Below, in pieces: positions 29,001-41,000 of a stretch of DNA of 64,000 nt (positions within the stretch are counted from its first letter, which is position 1; each line of letters starts with the position of its first letter). The notes beneath the pieces are model-generated. The model had not been told where the DNA came from. It was given only the letters and a program-made list of their open reading frames with translations, and made no database searches. This DNA comes from Nematostella vectensis (Eukaryota > Cnidaria > Anthozoa > Actiniaria > Edwardsiidae). The stretch is taken from contig NC_064037.1 of NCBI RefSeq assembly GCF_932526225.1, positions 13,777,703-13,841,702 on the forward strand, given 5' to 3'. Position numbers and translations under genes: made by a program.

Positions 29001-32000
29001 AATTTTTATCACCCTAACATTTGGCATTTTTTTTTTATTGACTTCGCCTTATTCTTTTTTCTGTTTAGATAAGCATTAAAAGCTTTGAAGACTTTGATGC
29101 AGTTTTTAAAGATGCCAGCCAAAACAGGTTGGTACAGTATTTGCATTTAAAGAAATAATAACGGTATAAGGTTAAACCCTCCTACTTACTGTTGACTATC
29201 ATTAATCATTGTCATTTTGTTTCTAGAACAACAGCAGCAACAAAGTTGAACCCTCACTCAAGCAGAAGTCATTCAATTCTTTTAATCAAGGTACTTATGG
29301 TTAAGATAGTGTACTTTCTCCCTATAATAATTCTTAGATGTGCCTCTGAGTGTATCCTTTTTATGCATGTTTTATGTTTATTAAGGTTGTGAGAGGACAA
29401 CAAGTGGCACCTTTCCGAAAGCTGACTGGCAAGATGTACTTAGTTGACCTGGCTGGGTCTGAAGATAACAGGCGCACTGGCAATGAAGGCATAAGGTGTA
29501 TGACACTCTATTTTACATGCATCAAAATATGTTTCCCCTTCACCCAATGAGCACATGATCACGATTACCACCACCATCCTTATAAACACCAACACCAATA
29601 TTATCACGCCACAAGCATCACCTCCATCTATACTACACTTCAACTACCACTAACCACTACCATCACTTACAACCATCACTAATACTATCACTACCACCAC
29701 TACCACTTATAATACCACTAACATCATCATTATCCAAGTCAAAATATAACGCTTGTATTGTATCAGTTTCTGAATGTGGTGTTTTGATTCCAGGTTGAAA
29801 GAGAGTGGGGCAATCAATGGCTCTTTATTCGCTCTTGGTCAAGTTGTTGATGCCTTGAACACTGGTCAAGTAAGTACAACAAGCACAACTTTCAACTTAT
29901 AATCACATAAAGAATTGGCTCCGCATTAGCTACATCAAACAAGCAAAACATTTAAATAATAATCACATAAAGGCTTGGCTCCGCATTAGCTATCACACAA
30001 GCATCACTTTCAACTTATAATCACATAAAGGCTCGGCTCCGCATTAGCTATCACACAAGCACAACTTTCAACTTATAATCACATAAAGAATTGGCTCCGC
30101 ATTAGCTACATCAAACAAGCACAACATTTAAATAATAATCACATAAAGGCTTGGCTCCGCATTAGCTATCACACAAGCATCACTTTCAACTTATAATCAC
30201 ATAAAGGCTCGGCTCCGCATTAGCTATCACACAAGCACAACTTTCAACTTATAATCACATAAAGAATTGGCTCCGCATTAGCTACATCAAACAAGCACAA
30301 CATTTAAATAATAATCACATAAAGGCTTGGCTCCGCATTAGCTATCACACAAGCATCACTTTCAACTTATAATCACATAAAGGCTCGGCTCCGCATTAGC
30401 TATCACACAAGCATCACTTTCAACTTATAATCACATAAAGGCTCGGCTCAGCATTAGCTATCACACATGCATCACTTTCAACTTATAATCACATAAAGGC
30501 TCGGCTCCGCATTAGCTATGTCTAGGTACCTTGCTAATCTTTAGTCACAAAGATTGGCTGAAAAAGTTATCTGCAATATTTATCATGAATAATATTAATT
30601 GGATTCACTCCTTTTATAATGTTACACCAAAAATAAAAGCAGGGTCAATTATACACACAAACACAGAATGCCAAACATTAGTACATTTATAAATACTTAT
30701 ATAAAAATCAATGTAGCATTATGGCTTATTGATTGCGGACCACCGTCTGTAGTCATGACAGACACTTGTGCGCCATGGCAACAGGTTGGGTGGGAAGCCC
30801 GTGTCCCTGATCCTTTGCACAAGCCTCTGGCAGGCTGTGATGTGGCAATCAGCCAGAGCGACCATGCCACAGCATGCAAGTGCCTCATCATATGTGCAGC
30901 CTGGGTAAATGATTATTTGCCTACTTCTGAGTGCTCTTAACAATGTCAGAAGGCAACCAGGAGGGTTGCCAAAGCAGGGAAGTCATAATCCCTAACATAC
31001 CTTTGAAACAACAGTAGGCCTGAATGAGGCCTGATTTTGATACACTATATTTCTTTAGGACAATCTTAAAAATTAGATACACTATATCTAATACACTATA
31101 TTTCTTTAGGACAATCTTAAAAATTAGAGGAAAAAAACAACTTCATTTTTAAGTACTGTTTTTAATCAAGTACGTATATATATATATTTTTAAAGTTAAA
31201 CCGTGAGTGAAGCTTATAAAGTTATGAGGCATGCCTTTACAATACAAAATACTGGTCCTGCTTATTTACCACCTCTACAACCTTTAAATGCCCTTTTTAA
31301 AGTAGGCTTGCTAGTAACAAGTAAATCTTGTGCTTACAATGCTCTGCACTCTTGAGTTTCAATAATTCAGGTTCAAGTTCACTTAAAGCTCAAGGTTGCA
31401 AAGTCTCCTGGCTCAGAGAAATGACTGAAAATGTACCTTTTCCATACAAATACAACTCAAATCGGACTAGCATGTTTCCTTTTTACTAAAGTGATCTTAA
31501 TAACTGATAATTCATGCTTACAGTATTTACTGACTAATCTATCCTTGGCTAGTTTGTTATGCTAGTTTTTCTAGTGCTGTTGTCTGTTATTCTTTCGAGA
31601 GTACCTTTTTAAACACTAGGTTCCGCTATAAAAGTCTCATGTAAAAGTACTTATTATTGAGCTTAAGTCGGCTGGAATAAAACTATTTCTGCACAGGTAA
31701 CAATACAGTTGTTATAATAAGAGATTGATAACTTAGTGGTGCTTTCCAATTTAAAATTTTGCGCTACCCATAATCTATTGCATCTGCATAAATTATTCTT
31801 GTGCTGTGATGAAAATGCTTGTATTTTAGAGCGCACACAGCTTGGTATAGCATTATTTTATGATAGATAGACACTTTTTTAGATGGACAACTCTAGGAAT
31901 GATCTTAATTTTGGTTTAGAATATGAAATTTGAATTTAGAGCCCAGAGCCATTTTACCTGACATGTTTACTCATTGACGGCTGATTGATAACTGATTGTT

Positions 32001-35000
32001 CTTGAGCCCGGGAACCTTGTGTTTAAGGAGCAACTAAATATGTGCATATTAACATTTATAAAACAGCTGATGGGGCAGATGTACTAGAGGGTGGGTGCGC
32101 CAAAAATGTTGTGTCTTCCTAGAGACCATTTTTCATTTTTGTAAGCAAAAGCTTGTGACCTGGCTTACCATTATGTAACCATAGCTTAATAGAACCGAAG
32201 TCTGATATCTATTTGCTTGAGTGAGTACATATGGCCAAGCCAGCAGTGCCCCCAGAAGCCCCGATAGGGGCTTAGTTTGGCATCCATTCCCAAGTTCCCA
32301 ATCATTTGCTTGAGTGAGTTCATATGGTCAAGTCAGTGCTCCCATAAGTCCTAATAGGGCCTAAGTTTGAACTCCGTTCATTTGAGTAAGTTCATATGGT
32401 CAAGTCAGTGCTTCCATAAGTCCTAATAGGGCCTAAGTTTGAACTCCGTTTATTTGAGTAAGTTCATATGGTCAAGTCAGTGCTTCCATTAGTTCTAATA
32501 GGGCCTAAGTTTGACATCCATTTGCTTGAGTGAGTTCATTTGGTCAAGTCAGTGCTCCCATAAGTCCTGATAGGGCCTATGCAAGTTTGATCTCCATTTG
32601 CTTGAGTGAGTAATTGGTACCAAGCCAGGTTTTCCATACAATGCCTTGTCCTCCATTACGTGTTAGGAGACTCTATTGACCTTTAAGGTAAAGCCCATTC
32701 GGGTTACACTTATGGCATTTTTGTACCACCAAGCCTCTGTAAGTCCTAATAGGGCCTAAGTTTGACATCCATTTGCTTGAGGGGGATCACATGGTCAAGC
32801 CAGTGCTTCCATTAGTTCTAATAGGGCCTAAGTTTGACATCCATTTTCTTGAGAGAGTTCACATGGCCAAGTCAGTGCTTCCATAAGTCTTAATAGGGCC
32901 TAAGTTTGACATCCATTTGCTTGATAGAGTTCACATGGTCAAGCCAGTGCTTCCATTAGTTCTAATAGGGCCTAAGTTTGACATCCATTTTCTTGAGAGA
33001 GTTCACATGGCCAAGTCAGTGCTTCCATAAGTCTTAATAGGGCCTAAGTTTGACATCCATTTGCTTGATAGAGTTCACATGGTCAAGTCAGTGCTTCCAT
33101 AAGTCCTAATAGGGCCGACGTTTGACATCCACTTGCTCGAGTGAGTTCACAGCGGCGTGGCCAGGATTTTTAACAGGAGGGGACCCAAAAGGTCCTTTCA
33201 AGACATTTTCTCCTGTATTTTAGATAATGTCTCATACATTTACTGTATTTTTGGCTGCTAGAAGAGGGGCCCAGGCCCCCTGGGCCACCCCCCTGGCTAC
33301 ACCCCTGGTTCACATGGTCAAATCAGTGCTTCCATAAGTCCTAATAGGGCCTAAGTTTTATATCCATTTGCTTGAGTAAGTTCATATGGCCAAGCCTTTG
33401 TAAGTCCTAATAGGGCCTAAGTTTCACATCCTCTTGCTTGAGTGTGTTCACATGATCAATTCAGTGCCCCATAGGTCCTAATAGGGCCTAAGTTTGATCT
33501 CTGTTCACTTAAGAATTTAAGAAGTTCATATGGCCAAGTCAGTGCTCCCATATGTTCACATGGTCAAGTAAGTTTTTCCATAAGTCCTAGGAGGCCGATG
33601 TTTGACATCCACTTACTTGAGTGTGTTCACATGATCAAGTCAGTGCTCCCGTATGTCCTAATAGAGCCTAAGTTTAACATTCATTCGCTTCAGTGAGTCC
33701 ATATGGAGGGCCTAAGTTTTATATCCATTTGCTTGAGTGAATTCACATGGTCAGTGCTTACATAAGTCCTAATAGGGCCTAAGTTTTATCTCCGTTCACT
33801 TGAGTGAGTTCATATGGTCAAGCGTAGTACTCCTATAAGTCCTAATAGGGCCTAAGTTTAATCTCCATTCGCTTGAGTGAATAATTGATACCAAGCCAGG
33901 TTTTCCATACAATGCCTTGTCCATCACGTGCTAGGAGACTGTATTGACCTTTAAGGTAAAGCCCATTCGGGTTACAGTTATGGCATTTTTTGTACCACCA
34001 GCCGCCTTGGCATTCTTGTGCACAGTTGAAATTCCTATTATCATTATCGTGATCTTTTGTGCTAAACGGTTGGCCCACGAGTGAATTAAAGCTGTTCCCT
34101 GCATCACCTGGATTGAAAAAAAGTATGGTTAAAGAATGACGATTAATTTCTACTTTGTTATTGTTTATACTTGAAAATACAACGGTGCAAGAAAACTTCA
34201 AAATAACCATCCACGATTGAAGTCTGATACTTTATTAACGATACTTGATTGAAGGTTTCTCAGTTACTTGCTTGAATCAGCGGATGGAAAAAAATCATTG
34301 TATGACTCGGTACTGTGCGGGAGGTAAAATGGCGTGATTGGTCTTCTTGGTAGGATTTACCTCTTTCTTAATCTTTACTTGCTTTTATTTCGTATCTCAG
34401 CAAAATTTATCTGCATTTTGTTAAATTCACAAAAGACATCATTTGTTATTCTATAATATACTTATAGTGGAAAGTATGTTCAGAGCAAATGGATCGCCTC
34501 TGAAAAAACCTCAGCAACATGATTAACAATCAATCTAAAATATTCCTTTCATGAATCGGCAATTCTATGAAGTGGCGTTATTCGTTGCTTTTGGAATAGT
34601 ATTGAGCCGTTCGAGTTTGATTTTACAGCAATTGAAATGGATTAAGTTCGCTGTTGGCATCTCATTGGCATAGGGTTTCATAACGTATAAAAAGATGTGT
34701 CATACAGTTCAACAGATCAACGGCTTATCAATCGTTTGAAAATGTACCTGAAAAGATCCCAAGTGCAGCAAGGCGGTACTTTGCCGCCTCATCATCAACC
34801 CTAAAGTCATCGTACTCGGCGTAGCAGGTGTTCCCTTCGAAGTCTTCCATGTCAAAGCGCACACGGTACCGCCTCGTTGACGTCATAGAGTGGATATTAT
34901 CCAGCCCCAGCCAGAACTCACCCTCCTTGTTACCAAACCCCCGTTTGTACTCTTCCCAGCCTCGGTAGAAATCCACCGAGCCGTCCATACGTCTCTGAAT

Positions 35001-38000
35001 GACAGTCCAGCCCCCTCCGCTAGTGACCATGTCGCAGTAGACGTCTATCGACCCAGACGAAGTGAGGTCGATGGTGTAGATGCCGCTGTTATTTACGCCT
35101 TGCAATGCCTGGATTTCGGCACAAGATGGTAGCTTCTAAAGAAAGAAAAACAAACCGTGATTAGTGCTAGGGTTACGAATATCAAATTATTCAGCCCTGC
35201 CTTGTGTTATTTGTCGGTGGGCCATAGAAGAACGAAACAGTCCATTCCAATCTGTAAACGCTAAACGTGAAGTCTTCCTCTTTTTGTCGAAACGTTTTCT
35301 TGTTTGTTTGTTTTTTTCAAATTTGGCTATGGCTGTTTTTCTTCTTTTAAAAGCAATTGTAAAATCTGACGCAAAAAAACTGAAATTGGAACGAACTTCT
35401 ACAGAAACTACAAGGCATCCTGATAAAAATCAGTCTATTGTATAATTTGCTTTCATCCCTCATCTAAATGACAAATACAGTACTTTCCCGCTTATAAGGA
35501 CCTAGAATTCAAGAACCTGTTAGCCTAAAGATACCAATTTAGACCCCCTCTCATCAATTAGAACCTAATTAGCCTAAAATTTAGAACAGGTTCTTATTAA
35601 AAAAATGAACCTTTAAGGATAGACCCGTAGACCCAAGCGGTAATTACCCCGATCGTCCCGGATTAAAGCAAATGCCAACAAACTATATATCAATTTAAAG
35701 CTTAATGATTGTACTTTCCTCCTAAGATAATCATTTTTTTATACGCGCTTAATTTTGAGTGCTTTTGCCTGGTCCGAAGTGCGAAATCGACCACTTTTAA
35801 ACATGCGAATTATTTATACACACCAAAAACGCGTAACCTCCCAGGATTTGCTTTATATTTTTACGTCATGTACTGAACTGACAAACGGTGTCTACATTTG
35901 ACGTCACACAGCCTCGTTGATTAATAATCAAGGGTGAAAGTTAGGCGTGGAATAATTTTGCTTCTTTGGCTACAACGCGCTAATTAAGTCCGTAGCAAAA
36001 GAAGCTATTGATTATCCGCGGCACGGTGTGACAGAACAATATCTAAACTAGACGCTTGCCAAGTTGCGCAGGAATCGGGCGGTTAGAAGTGTACCTTTAA
36101 TTCACATATTTAGAGTAAGATGGGGTGAAATTTGATTGCGAGATATCGGGGATTGAAGTTGTGTAAACATTAGAGGCAGCGTGACAGCAATGACAGATGA
36201 AGAGCAAACAGAGCCTCGTATGGCAACCAATCACATTGCACGCTCTACACGCAGCGGGAAAACTCTTAGGCGTTCAAATGTCATAGCGCTAGTCGTGCAA
36301 GTGAAGGAAGATGCCTAGACCGAAGCGAGCTTGCAAAGAAAAGAAGAGCGCAGAAAACTTAAAAAGACCGCGAACGGAGACAACTCTATGTTTTGGGCTT
36401 TCTTCCTCGCTTAGCCTTCTTCGAAGGAAGCCAAGGATTCTTACTTAATCTTGGCGTAGTTTACAACTATGCAAAATTTAGAGTAAACGCATATAAAGTT
36501 GATATAAATACGGATAAATCTTGGATAAAACGTCGATAATGATACTGACGCGCTTTTATGCTAATTAGAGGGATAAGCTGTAAAACTAAGTTCCCCGGAT
36601 GTTGACCGCGGGACTTTGAGCTAAGTAAACAGGATTATGGGATTATTCACGCCTTCGAGAATAACGCTACACTCGTTCGAATTCGGTTTTTCTTGAATAT
36701 CTGGCGGAGTATTTAAGATTTTGGTGGTATTTTTTGCTAACATCTAGAGTATGCCTATTGTCATCGAATGGCATAATAAAAAAAATTCACCCGAAATGAA
36801 GCCATTTGGGTCTAGCGTCTCCCAGCGGTGATGATTCTCAAGCAGTAAACTAAAACATTTACTGTATTGTTTAATATTTTTTTTAGGATGACCACATATT
36901 GTATAAAGGCCGGTATTTACATTTTATCACTCAGATACCTCACTTCTACCATTAGTATATTAACTTTTCTTTGAAATTAAAAACCTATTCAGGAACCTAA
37001 AGTAGTTTAGAATTTAAAATAGTACTCGTTAAATAAGAACCTGTTTAGGCTAACCTGGAAAAACCTAGGTTCTTATAAGCGGGTAAGTACTGTAAGGTTA
37101 ATTTCAAGAACATTTACAATCGGAAAAGTCTTTTGCGACAAACTTTAAAATGCGCACAGCCTTTTTACTCACCAGAGCGGTACTGATAAAGTCGACTCGA
37201 GAATCTTCCACCAGTTTTCTGTTTCCTTCTTTGCCTTGTCGCTTGTTTGTGAGTAACTCACATAAGTGCCTGCCATTAGAGTCCTTGTCTTTGTAGAAAT
37301 TCACGGATGTGCACGATCCCTCGGCGCGAATACATTCCCGAATACACGTAAACTCATCAAACACCTTTACGGACTTTAACAACTTGGAGAGGGATCGTTT
37401 TCCATGGGTTGTTGAAAAGTAGTTTAAAAAGGATCCATACTTTTGCTCAGAACAAGCAAATGAAATGAAAGATAAAAGAAAGAAGAGAATGATCTTTGAT
37501 CGCATGTTGGCTATGCCGGCCATCCTTGCAAAGGCATCACCCTCAGTGTAGCCTAAAGAAACAGATGATGCTATGATGTTGAAAAATCTAGTCATTTCCT
37601 GCAGTTTTAAAAAACTCTCGCCGACGATTTTCAACAACCAATTCATTGGCCAGCATTGAAATGGTTTTGAATCATGCTGAAGCTGACCTATCAAAGAGCA
37701 CAAAACATTAATCTGTAACGTAGGTAGGTAAAAATAAATAGATAAAACAAAACAAAGCAATTTTTATTCACACTTTGTCATATTTATTGCGACATAAAAA
37801 ATAATAGATTCATCATGAAATATTAAAAAGATATTTTTCCCGGTTTTTTAAAATTTTATTTTTTTTAAAAGCAAAAATGTTTTACACTGCAAAGGAATAG
37901 ATTATACACAAAAGCGATTTTTTTTTCAGAACACTGCATATTGCACAAGCACAAGGAAAAGAAATACTTCACTCACAAAGCCTCGGTCGTTACGTTATTT

Positions 38001-41000
38001 TTGGCATGGCGTTGCTCTCGGTTATTGAGTGGTTTGTCTATGCTCATGAAATTTAAATGTATTTTTTAGCTATGCGAGCAGTTCGATATTGTTTAACTTT
38101 TAATGTGTAGGCGGATCTTTGTTTTCTTTATGTGGAGTATCAATAAACATGAAAATGAGATTGACGAATCTGATAAAAATTACCGACTCCAATTGTTTTG
38201 ATATATTTTATAAGAAATAAAAACTGTCCTCTCTGGGATCGATTATACAGAAAAACAACTTTGTATGGATATTAAAAGATAAGATAAAAATTGGGATATT
38301 TATTTCAGTAGCTTTCTAAATCTGTTTGAATCTGATGAAATTCAATCGATCCTTTAACAGATAGTTTGTATAGTCTAACAGAAAACACAAAAACAGCTTG
38401 AGGCAAGTGGGAAGAAAGGACTTTAAGACCGAAAAGCACTTCCCTGGTGTTCGATTGTTTATGATGGTACAATGGGGCTATTACTATAATTATGTTATTC
38501 TTCACGTATTATTATTATTATTATTGCTTTATCGTAGGCAAATCAAGCTAATGTTTAAATTTCTACGTTTGTTTTTTGATACTAGCATTATAAAGCGTTA
38601 GATGTTTTAATATCTGTGTATGTTTATAAACACAGTGTATTTGTTTTAGTTTAGCTTCTGTTTGTGATGGATACATGAAAATTTAATGATTTTTAGAATA
38701 TCTTTGTATTGGTTTCCATGAGCCCGTTACTGCCGTAATCTTATAATACGTCTTTGTTGATTGACGCAAAGAGAGTTCTATTTTCAAACAAGCAAATGAA
38801 GTCAAAGAAAAAAAAACAACAACACAAAATTATGATTTTGTTCGCAAGGTGGCAATAACCCTTGTTTTGCTCGGCGCTTGGGAGACTTGTGTTTTCATTA
38901 AATATGTCTTTTTTATGAGGCACGGCGCAAAAACGTTTATGGATACATAAAAATAAACAGAAATTTAACAAATACATCTCATTTTTGCGTGCCTTATGTC
39001 CTCTAATAAATTCACAGATAATGTCACAACGAACATAAGTAGCCTTGACCAATCACAGCGGGGAATGTACGAGTGCTGCTGTAAAAAGCCGGTTAAGCCT
39101 GTTTTTACGCTACCCCAGTGATCTGTATGGCGCGGATTCGTGACCGACGTTACAGCGGTGCACGTGCCGGCAGATTCTCCGACTAAATTCTAGCCCCCTC
39201 CCCCACCCTATAAAAGCTTTCAAAGCCGTCGTGCTGCCTAATCCGGGGGTTTCGCCTGGGGTGAAATCGTGGAATTTGGGGCTCTGTCAGACTAGTTCCA
39301 GCCGTTCTTATCGGGCTTCCTGTGGTTGGGTTTCCTGTGGAGTTGTGACGCTAGCTCGTCCCAGCCCCCAAGCGGCCACACGGTTAATTTCCGGGAGCTG
39401 GAGAGAACGCCTGGGACTAGGCTGGTGATTAGCGTATTCGTGTTTTTTTTCCAGCCCCGAGTGCCATACCGCAACAGCAAGCTCACCCGGTTACTGCAAG
39501 ACTCGCTGGGTGGAAGTGCCCACACCTGTGTCATCGCTAACATCGCGCCCGAGCCCGACTTGTACTATGATACACTGAACACGCTCAAGTTCGCCTCCAA
39601 GTCTAGGACCATCATCAACCAGCCTTTTATCAAGGAGACCTTTGGTAGGTGTCGGCATGTCAATCAAAACGTCAATCTAAATGATTGACATCTAAATAAT
39701 GAAGTTTTAAGTATTTGTAAGCGCATATTAACAACATCGTGAGACATGTTTAAATGCGCTTCACATGCGATGATGGTGTAAAGGAACTGCTGAAGACTTT
39801 AGCTTGTGGCTATCTTAAAATAGTCTCCTATGCCCATTAAGTCCAAGCGCATAGGGCAATAAAAAAGACTGCATAAAGCCGTAACAGACCTCGAAATAAT
39901 GGCGGGACACAATACAAAGAAATTAAGAAAACTTAGGTGCACAGTAGCTTGCAATGCAGGCGTTTAACCGGTGTTTATAGCGAAGAACCCGGCCTCGAGC
40001 GATTCGTAGCCGCCATCTTGGATTCTGAGCAAAAATAAAAAACAGGGGGAAAGGGGGGGGGGGGAAATTTTTTTTAGATTTAGAGAAGTTTTTTCTCTCC
40101 CTCCTTCCCGTCCCCACTTTTTATTTTTGCTCAAAATCCATAGAAACACCAGGTAAACGCCTAGAGTGGAGCCACGCCCCTTCTGGTCATTTTCCTAATA
40201 GAGAAAGAAACTGTGTGTTGTAGGGGGGAGGGGGGGGGGGCTTGTGGTGTTGGGGCTGCCACATAATGGTAGACTTTAAAGCCGCATTGTCTCCAGTTTA
40301 CTTCCGGTCGATTACGTAACAATCTCCGATGATTTTTAACGGAAAACGTGAAAAATATTTCAAACTATTAAAAGCATTGTGTCTATTGAAAGTTTCTTTG
40401 AGGATGTGATTGATCGCGGGCGAGTAAGCAGTATCTTTGACGGGTAGTCAGTTGTATTAAAGGGCATTGACTATTCCACATAGATACTTGTGCTGTAGAA
40501 CTTTTAGTACCTTTTTCTCTTGCGCATTATCCGGGCTTCCTGTGGTTGGTGATGTCACCTGTTTATTACCGCTCTTATTATTCATGTTGACTGTTAGTTC
40601 TTGTTGTTTCTCCCAGACATGCGCACTGCGTTTAAAAGACCTCGATCTCAAGATGAGCCTGACGAAAAACCTTTGGTAAATATGAACATCACGTGTTCTG
40701 TTTTTCTGTTTTTTTGTTTGTTTTGTTTACAACTCAAAAAAGTCCAATCACGCCTCCATATTACGCTCATGCTCAATACCGAGTCACACAAATCATCCAT
40801 TTCCATCGGCTGATTCAAGCGAGTAACCAAGATATTTTCAATCAAATATCGTCAATAATGTACCAGACTTTATTCGTATATTGTTATTTTTAAGTTCTTG
40901 CGAATAAACCGCTGTATTTTCAATGATAAACAATAATAAAGCAGTGGTTGAACGTACTCTTTAAGGAAGGTGCGAGATAAAAGATAAAACTCCGTGCGTA

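Noticed and set aside
30668..30943. 90-codon plus and 74-codon minus frames
   Set aside because: They overlap in antisense, show no recognised motif and lie inside KIF22 intron 9.
32215..33841. CRISPR-like array
   Set aside because: Units are contiguous and variable with no unique spacers, and the sequence is an animal genome; it is an exon-derived minisatellite.
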